A DNA stretch of 64,000 nt from Candidatus Staskawiczbacteria bacterium (GTDB lineage Bacteria > Patescibacteria > Paceibacteria > Paceibacterales > Staskawiczbacteraceae). The notes under the pieces were generated by a model. It did not search any database, was not told the origin of the DNA, and saw nothing but the letters and a program-made list of their open reading frames with translations. Both the position numbers and the translations under genes were made by a program. The first letter of the stretch is position 1, and the number at the start of each line of letters is the position of its first letter. Below are positions 33,812 through 42,057 of this stretch, in pieces. The DNA lies in assembly GCA_903835075.1 (NCBI GenBank), contig CAILLM010000004.1, positions 62,001-126,000 on the forward strand, in the 5' to 3' direction.

Positions 33812-33839
33812 TTGTTGAAATTATAAAAAGTGGTAAAAT
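33812..33839 (+). promoter_or_regulatory. Promoter of the FKBP gene, predicted leaderless
   Basis: TTGTTG (33812-33817), 16-base spacer, TG-G-TAAAAT with the -10 at 33834-33839; ATG 6 bases later. Confidence 0.65.
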
Positions 33840-33845
33840 AGAAAT

Positions 33846-34316
33846 ATGAAAACATCAACAATAATAATTTCAATAATAGTTTCTGTAATAATATTAATTG
33901 TGTTGGTTGTGGGTGCTTATAATTTAATGCAACCAAGTAAAAATACCAATCAAAAAAATACGCAACAGCAAACTCCTGCAAATTTTGACATTAGGGGAAT
34001 GAAAGTTGAAGTTTTGAAGCAGGGAACTGGAGAAGGAGCAAAAGTTGGAGATAGAATAGTTGTAAATTATGTTGGAACACTAACCAACGGCACAAAGTTT
34101 GATTCTTCAATAGATAGAAAGCATCCGTTTCCATATACTTTAGGAAAAAATCAGGTGATACGGGGTTGGGAGTTGGGAATTTTGGGAATGAAAATTGGCG
34201 AAAAAAGAAAACTAACAATTCCGCCATCGCTGGCTTATGGCGATGCAGGAAGGCCACCAATTATTCCAAAAAGTGCTACTTTAATTTTTGAAATTGATAT
34301 GTTGAGCATAAATTAA
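33846..34316 (+). CDS. Membrane-anchored FKBP-type peptidyl-prolyl isomerase
   Basis: One N-terminal helix (about 6-27), a polar linker rich in N/Q/T, then a complete FKBP domain (about 48-156): VGDRIVVNYVGTLTNGTKFDSS, FPYTLGKNQVIRGWELGILGMKIGEKRKLTIPPSLAYG, LIFEIDML. The residues lining the FKBP active site (Y, F/D, W, Y) are kept. It should catalyse proline isomerisation in exported proteins, complementing the cyclophilin at 4638. It has its own promoter and terminator. Confidence 0.95.
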   Translation: MKTSTIIISIIVSVIILIVLVVGAYNLMQPSKNTNQKNTQQQTPANFDIRGMKVEVLKQGTGEGAKVGDRIVVNYVGTLTNGTKFDSSIDRKHPFPYTLGKNQVIRGWELGILGMKIGEKRKLTIPPSLAYGDAGRPPIIPKSATLIFEIDMLSIN

Positions 34317-34324
34317 AATTACTT

Positions 34325-34353
34325 AAAAGCCCTAGATATTGTTGGGGCTTTTT
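34325..34353 (+). terminator. Terminator after the FKBP gene
   Basis: AAAAGCCC (34325-34332) pairs with GGGCTTTT (34345-34352), followed by T. Confidence 0.87.
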
Positions 34354-34449
34354 GCTTGCATTTTAAAAATTTTGTTGTAATGTATTAGTATGCAGTCGGG
34401 ACAGCAATTTGAAAATCCGACAATCAAACCAACCAACCATATTATCGCA

Positions 34450-36024
34450 ATGAGCACACAAAGTACACAGACTACAAGAGCACTGTTTAGTGTTTCAGAC
34501 AAAACCGGCTTAGCGAAATTCGCCGAGGAACTAGGTCTTTTCGGCATTCAAATTCTGTCGACCGGCGGAACTGCCAAGGAATTGAGAAAAGCCGGAATTC
34601 CTGTTACTGATGTCTCCGAATATACCGGCGCACCGGAGTTGTTTGACGGCAGGCTTAAGACGTTGCACCCGAAAGTGCATGGTGGTTTGCTCCAGCGTCG
34701 TCGTAACAAAAAAGATATCGAGGAGGCTGCGGCAAACAATATACCACAAATCGATTTCGTTGTGGTGAACCTTTATCCCTTCGAACAAACCGTCGCTAAA
34801 CCCGATACGACATTTGACGACGCCATTGAAAACATCGACATTGGTGGCCCCTCGATGCTTCGTAGCGCCGCAAAGAACTTTGCCGATGTCACCGTTGTGA
34901 TTGACCCGGCCGATTATCCCCGCGTTATTGGATGCATGCGCGAGAACGACGGCAAAACGACACTCGCATTGCGGCGGGAATTGGCTCTGAAGGTTTTTGA
35001 GCGGACCAGCCGTTACGACGCCGCCATTCTTACGTATCTTGAGAGCCAAGATACTGACAATGCCTCGGTTATGCCCTCAACGCTTCGTCTTTGTTTGCCA
35101 AAAGCACAGGACCTCCGTTACGGCGAAAATCCACACCAAAAGAGTGCGCTTTATGGCGACTTTTGGAAGTATTACAGTCAGCATGGTGGCAAAGAACTTT
35201 CCTACACCAATATTCTGGACATTGCCTCGGCCTCGACGTTGATAGACGACCTTGGTGATGATTCAATCGCGATACTGAAACATACGACACCATGCGGCGT
35301 TGCCATTGACGGCACATCGCCAGTTGAAGCGTGGAATCTTGCTTTTGCCACAGACAAAGATTCTCCCTTTGGTGGCGTGATTGTTTTGCCTTGGAAAACG
35401 GAAGTAGACACTGACCTTGTGGATGTTCTCAAGGACATTTTTGTGGAAATAGTCATTGCTTCAAGTTTCACGCCTGGAGCGCTGGCGGCTCTTCAAAGAA
35501 GGAAGAATCTGAGAATCATCCAACGCACCGGTATCCCGCCTTTCGATTTGGATTTGAAATCAATTCCGGGTGGAATGTTGGTGCAAGAGCGGGATGTTCT
35601 TCGGGAAGCGTGGAGCGACTTCAAGGTCGTGACTAAACGGCTACCTACCGAAGAAGAAAAGTTTGCCATGATGTTTGCTTGGAAGGTTGTCAAAAACGCC
35701 AAGTCAAATGCCATGGTTTACGCCAAATACCAAGGTGGAACTTATCGTACCTTGTGCATTGGCGCCGGTCAGACCAGCAGAGTGGATGCATCCAAAATTG
35801 CGATTTGGAAGTCTGAACAAGCCGACCTATCGCTGGTTGGCAGTGTCCTTGCTAGTGAAGCATTCATCCCATTTGCAGACGGTGCGGAAGCAGCATTCAA
35901 GGCGGGCGCAACTGCCATAATACAGACCGGAGGTAGTATCCGAGACAAAGAGGTGATTGCTGCCGCAGATGCAGCTGGGGCAGCAATGGTGATGACCGGT
36001 TATCGCCATTTCAGACATGGTTAG
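34450..36024 (+). CDS. purH: Bifunctional AICAR formyltransferase/IMP cyclohydrolase
   Basis: The N-terminal IMP cyclohydrolase domain (LFSVSDKTGLAKFAEEL, ILSTGGTAKEL, GRLKTLHPKVHGGLL) is followed by the AICAR transformylase domain (LRYGENPHQKSALY, AILKHTTPCGVA, GGVIV, AFIPFADGAEAAF). It performs the last two steps of purine synthesis, AICAR to FAICAR to IMP. The 524-residue length fits the family. ATG at 34450 is chosen because homologous sequence begins there; an in-frame ATG at 34390 would add 20 residues. Composition is about half GC, unlike both neighbours, and no other pur gene is present, which points to acquisition of a single gene. Confidence 0.93.
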   Translation: MSTQSTQTTRALFSVSDKTGLAKFAEELGLFGIQILSTGGTAKELRKAGIPVTDVSEYTGAPELFDGRLKTLHPKVHGGLLQRRRNKKDIEEAAANNIPQIDFVVVNLYPFEQTVAKPDTTFDDAIENIDIGGPSMLRSAAKNFADVTVVIDPADYPRVIGCMRENDGKTTLALRRELALKVFERTSRYDAAILTYLESQDTDNASVMPSTLRLCLPKAQDLRYGENPHQKSALYGDFWKYYSQHGGKELSYTNILDIASASTLIDDLGDDSIAILKHTTPCGVAIDGTSPVEAWNLAFATDKDSPFGGVIVLPWKTEVDTDLVDVLKDIFVEIVIASSFTPGALAALQRRKNLRIIQRTGIPPFDLDLKSIPGGMLVQERDVLREAWSDFKVVTKRLPTEEEKFAMMFAWKVVKNAKSNAMVYAKYQGGTYRTLCIGAGQTSRVDASKIAIWKSEQADLSLVGSVLASEAFIPFADGAEAAFKAGATAIIQTGGSIRDKEVIAAADAAGAAMVMTGYRHFRHG

Positions 36025-36047
36025 CAGAGGCTAACAAATTTTACAGA

Positions 36048-36078
36048 CCCGCAACAGAAATGTTGCGGGATTTTTTTT
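36048..36078 (+). terminator. Terminator after purH
   Basis: CCCGCAACA (36048-36056) and TGTTGCGGG (36061-36069) with GAAA loop and a long T-run. Confidence 0.93.
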
Positions 36079-37054
36079 AGAAAATTTTTATTTCTTGGCC
36101 AATTCCTTTTTCTACAGCTTCCCTGTAAACCATTGAGGCAGTAAATAAATCTTGCAGAGCAAGTCCAGTTGAATCAAAAACAGTAATTTCATTATCATTT
36201 TCTCTGCCTACTTTTAGTCCAGCAACAATTTCGCCTAAAGAGCCATAAATATCTTCTTTTTTTATAATTCCTTTAGTCACAGGAACATTTATTTCTCCAG
36301 AGTGTGAGGCTTGTGTCCAATCATCAACAACTATTTTTGCACGTTTTAAAATTTCTGGCTCTAGCTCTTCTTTGCTTTCAGCGTCAGCGCCAACTGCATT
36401 TATGTGAGCCCCAGGGACAACCCATTCATTTTTAACAATTGGTTGTCGTGAGGGTGTGGTTGTAGTTACAATGTCTTGTTTACAAACTTCTTCCAGCTCA
36501 GCACTTTTTATTTCAATGCCAATTTTTTTTAACTCAGCAGAAAGTTTTTCAATATTTTTTTCATTAACATCATAAACAAGGATTTCTTGCAGTTTAATTG
36601 TGTGGGCAGTAGCAGCTATTTGAAATAAGGCTTGTTGGCCAGCGCCCACAACTCCCATTGTGCGGGCATATTTTTTAGCAAGATACTTTGCTGCCACAGC
36701 TCCCGCAGCTCCTGTTCTCATGCCCGTAATATATGTGCCATCCATCAAAGCAATAGGCGAGCCTGTTTCTGCATCATTTAAAACTATAACTGCTCCCACA
36801 GTAGGTAAGTTATTTTGGGGGTTGTCGGGGTGTACGTTAACAATTTTTGTACCTGCCATTTTTAGTTCTTCTGAAAAACTTGGCATAACTCGTAGGTCCC
36901 CATTATTTTTTTTAAAATATAAATAAGTTTTTGGTGGCATATCAACTTCACCTTTTCCATATTTTAAAAACGCTAGCTCAATTTGTCTAACCACCTTATC
37001 AATTTGTGATAAGGGAATTAATTGTTTTACTTCTTCTTGAGTTAAAATAAGCAT
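36077..37054 (-). CDS. Ornithine cyclodeaminase/mu-crystallin family dehydrogenase
   Basis: A 325-residue OCD/mu-crystallin protein: substrate motifs PPKTYLYF, KIVNVHPDN and MDGTYITGMRTGAAGAVAAKYLA, then the Rossmann motif GVVGAGQQALFQ (about 136-147), and GAHINAVGAD with DDWTQASHSGEIN. Members are NAD-dependent ornithine cyclodeaminases, alanine or ketimine dehydrogenases; sequence alone does not pick the substrate. The gene converges on purH and is separated from it by that gene's terminator. A TATAAT lies on the minus strand shortly upstream of its start. Confidence 0.91.
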   Translation of the reverse strand: MLILTQEEVKQLIPLSQIDKVVRQIELAFLKYGKGEVDMPPKTYLYFKKNNGDLRVMPSFSEELKMAGTKIVNVHPDNPQNNLPTVGAVIVLNDAETGSPIALMDGTYITGMRTGAAGAVAAKYLAKKYARTMGVVGAGQQALFQIAATAHTIKLQEILVYDVNEKNIEKLSAELKKIGIEIKSAELEEVCKQDIVTTTTPSRQPIVKNEWVVPGAHINAVGADAESKEELEPEILKRAKIVVDDWTQASHSGEINVPVTKGIIKKEDIYGSLGEIVAGLKVGRENDNEITVFDSTGLALQDLFTASMVYREAVEKGIGQEIKIF

Positions 37055-37124
37055 GTTTTTTAATTTAATTATAATATGCTTTTATTATACTCTTTCGGGT
37101 TGGGGCAAGGAATAGGCAAAAGTC

Positions 37125-37153
37125 TTGACATTGATACGTTAGTAAGATATAAT
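37125..37153 (+). promoter_or_regulatory. Consensus sigma-70 promoter of the MarR efflux operon with adjacent operator-like repeat
   Basis: TTGACA (37125-37130), exact 17-base spacer, TATAAT (37148-37153). The inverted repeat ACTATCTAATAGT lies at about the start point (37156-37168), a good place for MarR autorepression. Confidence 0.9.
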
Positions 37154-37214
37154 AGACTATCTAATAGTTAGGTAATCAAACTATATTATAAATATCGCTA
37201 CGCTACGTAAACTT

Positions 37215-37634
37215 ATGGAAAAAAATGAAAAATTGTTATCTGCCATATTTAATGTTGGCAGGCTTATAAGAGAAGAAATCCATGCTAGCAATTGCTTGGC
37301 TGATTTTACGCATACAGAAGTGGAAGTGTTAAAATTCTTGCATAATAAAAAAAATGTAACCATGAAGGCTATAGCAGATTATTTATATATAAAACCATCT
37401 TCTGCTACTCCCGTAATAGATAAATTAGCTGAAAATGGAAATATAAAAAGAGTTGAAAACAAAGATGATAGAAGGGTTGTATATATTGAATTAACCGTAA
37501 AAGGAAAAAAAACCTTGGAAAAAAAATATAAAACCATACACAAAACAATTGATAAAATTTTTGGGAAGTTAAATGAAAAAGATAAAAAAATATTAATAAA
37601 TATATTTGAAAAAATAAACAATGAAAATATCTAA
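37215..37634 (+). CDS. MarR-family transcriptional regulator
   Basis: A 139-residue MarR protein with the winged helix-turn-helix core (FTHTEVEVLKFLHNKKNVTMKAIADYLYIKPSSATPVIDKLAENGNIKRVENKDDRRVVYIELTVKG, about residues 35-100) and flanking dimer helices. It overlaps the first efflux gene by 14 bases and is read from a perfect promoter carrying an inverted repeat, so it probably represses its own operon until a toxic compound binds. Confidence 0.93.
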   Translation: MEKNEKLLSAIFNVGRLIREEIHASNCLADFTHTEVEVLKFLHNKKNVTMKAIADYLYIKPSSATPVIDKLAENGNIKRVENKDDRRVVYIELTVKGKKTLEKKYKTIHKTIDKIFGKLNEKDKKILINIFEKINNENI

Positions 37635-39066
37635 AAATAATATAATTATATTAGCTTCTGCAGTAGTTTTAATTGGAATTATTGTTTTGTTGTACTTTAT
37701 TTTTGGTAATAATACGCCAGCTCACTTAACTTCTGTTGAAGTCAAAACCAGCAATATTACTGAAACTGTTAATTTAAATGGAGGGGTTAAGGCTTCTCAG
37801 GGAGTTGATTTGTCTTTTGAGTCGCAAGGAAAAATTGTAGCAAATTATGTTAAGGTTGGTGATAAAATTTACGCAGGCCAACCCCTTGTAGCAATTGATA
37901 GCTCTATTTTAAGGTCTCAGTTAAAACAAGCTCAGGCTCAGCTTGATATTTTGAATGTTGATACGGTTGAGAGTAAAACAAACTCCAACTTGCAAGTTGC
38001 TTACCAAAATGGTCTAAGCGCGGCACAAAAATCAGTTGGAATAGCAAAAAATATATTGCTTACTATAACGGATATCCAAAATACGCATTTTCAAACACAA
38101 AGCATGCAAAATGTGCCTCTTTTTAATGCTAAACAAGAGGCAATATTATCTTTATTGGGTCAATCTAGTACCAGCTTGGCCAATTCGGAAGTTTTAGGAG
38201 CACTAAATGGTGGTACTTTTGGTTTGGTACAAAACGCCATCCAAAATCCAACTCAGGGTAACATTGATTCGGTGCTTCTAGCATTAAAGGCTTCCTTACA
38301 AGATGTAAATAATATGATTGATGCCATGCCTATTACAGATACTGTCACTCCTGCAGAAAGGGCTGTTATAAGCTCAGCAAAAACAAGCATTGATGCGGAA
38401 ATTATGACAACAACAGCTAATATGCAGGCAATAGCAAATTTAAAGGTGAATAATACAGCAACTATATCAACTGCCAATGCGCAGGTTGAAGCAGCAAAGG
38501 CAAATGTGGACGCAATTAAAGCACAACTTGCCAAAACAGTTATAACTGCTTTGTTTGACGGGCAAGTTGATAAAGACAATGTGGTTGTAGGTCAGCTAGT
38601 TTCATCTAACGTGCCAGTTGTGACAATTTCAAATGATAATTTAGAAATAGATACAACTGTATCTGAAATTGATTTACCAAATGCAAAAATTGGAGCAAAA
38701 GCAAATGTATCATTAGATGCTTATGGTAATAATGTTAATTTTCCAGCAACAATTTTTTCTGTAGATTCTGCTCCAACAATTATAAATGGCATTTCAGCTT
38801 ATGGAGCTAGGTTAAAATTTGATAATTTAGACGCAAGAATAAAATCTGGTATGACAGCGAATATAAGCATGATCTCTGACACTCATGCAAATGTTTTAGC
38901 AATTCCAAAATCTGCTGTTATACAAAATAATGGTAATTATTTTGTGTTGATAGATAATGGAAATTCTAAAAAAGAAACAAGGCAAGTGACAGTTGGTTTG
39001 CATGACAATAAAAATATAGAAATAATTTCTGGTTTGCAATTAGGGGAAAAAGTATTTACGTATTAA
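37621..39066 (+). CDS. HlyD/RND-type efflux adaptor protein
   Basis: N-terminal membrane helix (about 7-28), first lipoyl half (GKIVANYVKVGDKIYAGQPLVAID), a long alpha hairpin rich in A/Q/N (about 100-300), second lipoyl half (ALFDGQVDKDNVVVGQLV), a beta barrel and a C-terminal domain with VLAIPKSAVIQNNGNYFVLI. It resembles the MacA-like adaptor at 29704 in layout. In this operon it would serve with the short adaptor and the 14-helix transporter downstream as an external conduit. Confidence 0.88.
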   Translation: MKISKNNIIILASAVVLIGIIVLLYFIFGNNTPAHLTSVEVKTSNITETVNLNGGVKASQGVDLSFESQGKIVANYVKVGDKIYAGQPLVAIDSSILRSQLKQAQAQLDILNVDTVESKTNSNLQVAYQNGLSAAQKSVGIAKNILLTITDIQNTHFQTQSMQNVPLFNAKQEAILSLLGQSSTSLANSEVLGALNGGTFGLVQNAIQNPTQGNIDSVLLALKASLQDVNNMIDAMPITDTVTPAERAVISSAKTSIDAEIMTTTANMQAIANLKVNNTATISTANAQVEAAKANVDAIKAQLAKTVITALFDGQVDKDNVVVGQLVSSNVPVVTISNDNLEIDTTVSEIDLPNAKIGAKANVSLDAYGNNVNFPATIFSVDSAPTIINGISAYGARLKFDNLDARIKSGMTANISMISDTHANVLAIPKSAVIQNNGNYFVLIDNGNSKKETRQVTVGLHDNKNIEIISGLQLGEKVFTY

Positions 39067-39076
39067 TTTAAAAAAC

Positions 39077-39694
39077 ATGGAAAATAACAAAAGAAATAAA
39101 ATAATTTTATTAATTGCTATTGCGGTAATAGTTTTAGGAAGTATCGCAGGATATATTTATTGGGCTGTTTCTTCTAGTAATGTTTATGTAGAAAATTCTA
39201 CTGTATCAGCACCTGTAATCAATGAAGTCCCTGCTGTTGGTGGAATTCTTCAAGAAGTTTTTGTAAATACAGGAGATATTGTACAAATGTCTGCTCCAAT
39301 TGCAAGAGTAGGAAATGAATTATTAAAAGCTCAATCAGCTGGGCAAATTATGTCTATAAGCACAGACGTGGGCGCTTCCTATGGCCCAGGAAAAACTGTA
39401 GCCACAATGATTAATCCAGAAGACTTAAGGGTAGTTGGGCAAGTTCAAGAAGATAAAGGTTTGAAATTTATAAAAGTTGGGCAAACTGCTGTTTTTACTG
39501 TTGATGCATTTGGTTCGAAAAAATATTCAGGAATTGTTGATGAAATTTCTCCAACATCTAATGCGGGTGATATTGTTTTTAATATTTCTAACGCAAGGCA
39601 AGAAAATGATTTTGATGTTAAGGTGAGGTTTGATGCAACGCAATATCCAGAATTAAAAAATGGAATGTCAGCTAAACTTTGGATATACAAATAA
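39077..39694 (+). CDS. Short HlyD/EmrA-like adaptor protein
   Basis: The 205-residue protein has one N-terminal helix (about 8-31), both lipoyl halves almost joined (GGILQEVFVNTGDIVQMSAPIARVG and AGQIMSISTDVGASYGPG) and a beta-barrel domain. The long alpha hairpin of EmrA is absent, so it cannot span far from the membrane and may sit between the transporter and the longer adaptor. It lies 10 bases downstream of that gene. Confidence 0.83.
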   Translation: MENNKRNKIILLIAIAVIVLGSIAGYIYWAVSSSNVYVENSTVSAPVINEVPAVGGILQEVFVNTGDIVQMSAPIARVGNELLKAQSAGQIMSISTDVGASYGPGKTVATMINPEDLRVVGQVQEDKGLKFIKVGQTAVFTVDAFGSKKYSGIVDEISPTSNAGDIVFNISNARQENDFDVKVRFDATQYPELKNGMSAKLWIYK

Positions 39695-39703
39695 TTATAT
39701 TTA

Positions 39704-41200
39704 ATGGACGAAGACCACAAAAATTTTAAATGGCTGGTATTGCTGACGGTAGTTATTGGAACTTTTTTAGGTAGGCTAGATCAAACAATTGTTAATTTAG
39801 CTTTACCAAAAATAATAACTGATTTTAGAATTACTGTTACTTCTGCTAGTTGGATTGCAACCGCGTACATTTTAGCTAACGCGGTTTTTGTTCCTATTTG
39901 GGGAAAGCTTGGCGACACCATTGGTAGGAAAAAAGTTTATATTTGGGGTTTTGGAATTTTTATTTTTGGTTCAGCTTTAGCTGGGTTTGCATGGGATTTA
40001 AATTCCATGATTGTTTTTAGAATTATTCAGGCAATTGCCAGTTCAGCCGACTACCCAACAGCAATGGCAATTTTGGCGGTAACTTTTAGTCACGGGAAAG
40101 AAAGGGCGCAGGCACTTGGTTTGTGGTCTGTATCGTTTGCAGCAGCTTCTGTTTTTGGGCCATTAATTGGAGGGCCCATGATTGATATTTTTGGCTGGAG
40201 GTCTATCTTTTTATTAAACATTCCAATTGGTATTGTAGGAATTGTTATGGCTTTAATTTTCATAAGAGAATCTGTCTCAGAGCACAAAACAGTTCATTTT
40301 GATTGGTGGGGTGCTATCACCTTGGGATCGGCACTTTCTTCTTTGGTTTTGGTTTTAGATCAGGGAAGTATTTGGGGTTGGGTTTCGCTTTCTAGCGTAA
40401 TTTGTTATATTGCCACAATTATTTTTACTACAATATTTATACTTATTGAAGCAGGTGCTGACGAACCAATTGTTGATTTAAAGTTTTTCAAAAATAGTGT
40501 TTTTGTAAATACTATTGTAAATAATTTTGTTGTTTTTATGGCTTTAATGGGCGCGGTATTTTTAATCCCTATTTTTTGCCAAACTTATTTGGGTTATGAC
40601 GCCACAAAAACCGGTTACATATTTATTCCAATGGCATTTTTTATGGTAATTTCTTCGGCAATAGGTGGAAGTTTAACCGGGAAGTTAAAACCAAAATATA
40701 TTATTTTTGCCAGCACACTTATTGCATCCATAGGAGTTTTTATGTTTTCATTTTTAGATCCAAGGTCAACAATGTGGAGTGTTATTATCCCGCTTTCTGT
40801 TATGGCATTTGGTTTGGGCTTTGGAATGTCGCAACGTACAAATGTAATTACAGTTGTTGTTCCTGTTGAAGAAATGGGAATGGCTTCTTCGGTTTTAGCA
40901 CTTGGAAGAAATATTGCCGGTTCATTTGGAATTGCTATTTTTGGAACAATTTTAACAGACGCCACAAAAACAAATGTTTTAAATACTGCTTATCATAGTA
41001 TTATTAATGTCACCAATTCAACGGTTTACCAAGAGGCAGTACAGTTGATTATTTTAAAATCTCAAATAGATGCTTATAAACCTGTTTTTTGGACAGCTTC
41101 AGCAGTTTTATTGGTTGGTGCATTTTTATCTTTGTTGATAAATGTTTCTAAAGATCAAATGACGCATGGCCATAAGGCAGAGGATTTTGTTGAAATTTAA
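39704..41200 (+). CDS. Major facilitator drug exporter, DHA2/EmrB type
   Basis: A 498-residue protein with about 14 membrane helices and DHA2 motifs: LDQTIVNLALPKI (motif D1), WGKLGDTIGRKKVY (motif A) and GPLIGGPMIDIFGWRSIFLLNIPIG (motif C, G-rich with GWRW/FxxN). DHA2 members export hydrophobic drugs in exchange for protons. With MarR and two adaptors it makes a complete regulated efflux operon. Confidence 0.93.
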   Translation: MDEDHKNFKWLVLLTVVIGTFLGRLDQTIVNLALPKIITDFRITVTSASWIATAYILANAVFVPIWGKLGDTIGRKKVYIWGFGIFIFGSALAGFAWDLNSMIVFRIIQAIASSADYPTAMAILAVTFSHGKERAQALGLWSVSFAAASVFGPLIGGPMIDIFGWRSIFLLNIPIGIVGIVMALIFIRESVSEHKTVHFDWWGAITLGSALSSLVLVLDQGSIWGWVSLSSVICYIATIIFTTIFILIEAGADEPIVDLKFFKNSVFVNTIVNNFVVFMALMGAVFLIPIFCQTYLGYDATKTGYIFIPMAFFMVISSAIGGSLTGKLKPKYIIFASTLIASIGVFMFSFLDPRSTMWSVIIPLSVMAFGLGFGMSQRTNVITVVVPVEEMGMASSVLALGRNIAGSFGIAIFGTILTDATKTNVLNTAYHSIINVTNSTVYQEAVQLIILKSQIDAYKPVFWTASAVLLVGAFLSLLINVSKDQMTHGHKAEDFVEI

Positions 41201-41214
41201 AAAAGGAGTATAAT
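41187..41214 (+). promoter_or_regulatory. Promoter of the Cys/His-rich membrane protein gene
   Basis: TTGTTG (41187-41192), 16-base spacer, TATAAT (41209-41214), overlapping the end of the transporter gene. Confidence 0.6.
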
Positions 41215-41265
41215 TAAGTTAATATAATTAGACGAGTTAGGTGTTCAGCGAAATTTATAGCAGTA

Positions 41266-41583
41266 ATGTATAAATATATCTTGCTAAAATTTCGAAGCAA
41301 TCGTGTTCGCCTCGCTCACACGACCGTGTTTTTTGCAATAATATTTATAGCAATAGGTTTAGCATTATTACTTAATTCTTTGGGGTGGTTTGTTGGAATG
41401 TGGCAAATTTTTTGGGGAATAATCTTTTTAGCAGTTGGAATTAGAATGTGCATGAAGCAAGGAGGTTGCCCTATGTGCGAAGGTCATATATGGAAAAATA
41501 AAATGGTAGGAAAGATGCATGATCACGGATGTGATTGTGAGCACGAATGTGAAGAAAAACCACGTGCTAATAAAAAGAAATAA
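41266..41583 (+). CDS. Small membrane protein with Cys/His-rich tail
   Basis: Two membrane helices (about 20-40 and 43-62) are followed by a cytoplasmic or external tail with six Cys and four His (CMKQGGCPMCEGH, then HDHGCDCEHECEE), which could bind metal. The first ~20 codons contain a palindromic element (41302-41322), so the true start may be later, for example the GTG at 41326. It overlaps nothing and ends 4 bases before the next gene. I do not recognise the family. Confidence 0.6.
   Translation: MYKYILLKFRSNRVRLAHTTVFFAIIFIAIGLALLLNSLGWFVGMWQIFWGIIFLAVGIRMCMKQGGCPMCEGHIWKNKMVGKMHDHGCDCEHECEEKPRANKKK
41302..41322. repeat. Palindromic element at the start of the Cys/His-rich gene
   Basis: CGTGT...ACACG ends enclose TCGCCTCGCTC. 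It is either translated or lies in the leader. Confidence 0.6.
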
Positions 41584-41584
41584 A

Positions 41585-42010
41585 ATGGCACTTTGGATTA
41601 TATATTCAATTTTGTCAGCGGTATTTGCCGCAATGGTTGCAATATTTGGGAAGATAGGTTTGCAAAATATTGATTCTACGCTAGCAACTACAGTTAGAGC
41701 CATTGTTATGGCTCTATTTCTGTTTATAATTTCTTTGTCTTTGGGTAAATTTAGTATGCTGCATACAATAAAAAATAAAACATTATTTTTTATTGTTTTA
41801 TCTGGGGTGGCTGGAGCAATGTCGTGGCTGTTTTATTTTTTGGCTCTGAAAACAGGAATTGTTACTGGCGTGGCGGCAATAGATAGATTATCTGTTGTAT
41901 TCGTAGTTATTTTTGCAGCATTATTCCTAAGCGAAAGCTTAACTTGGTACACAGCTATTGGTGCACTATTCATGGTAATAGGCGCTATTCTAATGGTAAT
42001 CAAAAAGTAA
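41585..42010 (+). CDS. Single-repeat EamA-type membrane transporter
   Basis: A 141-residue protein of five helices equal to one EamA repeat (WIIYSILSAVFAAMVAIFGKIGLQ, SGVAGAMSWLFYFLALKTG, LTWYTAIGALFMVIGAILM). Such half-size transporters work as dimers and move small metabolites. It is read with the Cys/His-rich gene. The next gene has its own heat-shock promoter. Confidence 0.88.
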   Translation: MALWIIYSILSAVFAAMVAIFGKIGLQNIDSTLATTVRAIVMALFLFIISLSLGKFSMLHTIKNKTLFFIVLSGVAGAMSWLFYFLALKTGIVTGVAAIDRLSVVFVVIFAALFLSESLTWYTAIGALFMVIGAILMVIKK

Positions 42011-42011
42011 A

Positions 42012-42038
42012 TTAGCACTCTTGACACGAGATTGCTAA
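42012..42038. promoter_or_regulatory. CIRCE operator (HrcA binding site)
   Basis: TTAGCACTC (42012-42020), nine-base spacer, GATTGCTAA (42030-42038): the consensus TTAGCACTC-N9-GAGTGCTAA with one mismatch. Confidence 0.93.
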
Positions 42039-42049
42039 TTTTGTAATAT
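42021..42049 (+). promoter_or_regulatory. Heat-shock operon promoter overlapping CIRCE, predicted leaderless
   Basis: TTGACA (42021-42026) forms the CIRCE spacer; a 17-base gap leads to TAATAT (42044-42049). ATG is 8 bases later. HrcA bound to CIRCE would block polymerase directly. Confidence 0.88.
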
Positions 42050-42057
42050 AGGTATAT

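Noticed and set aside
34531..35049. 172-codon minus-strand frame inside purH
   Set aside because: An antisense shadow produced by the high GC of purH; the + frame matches PurH throughout.
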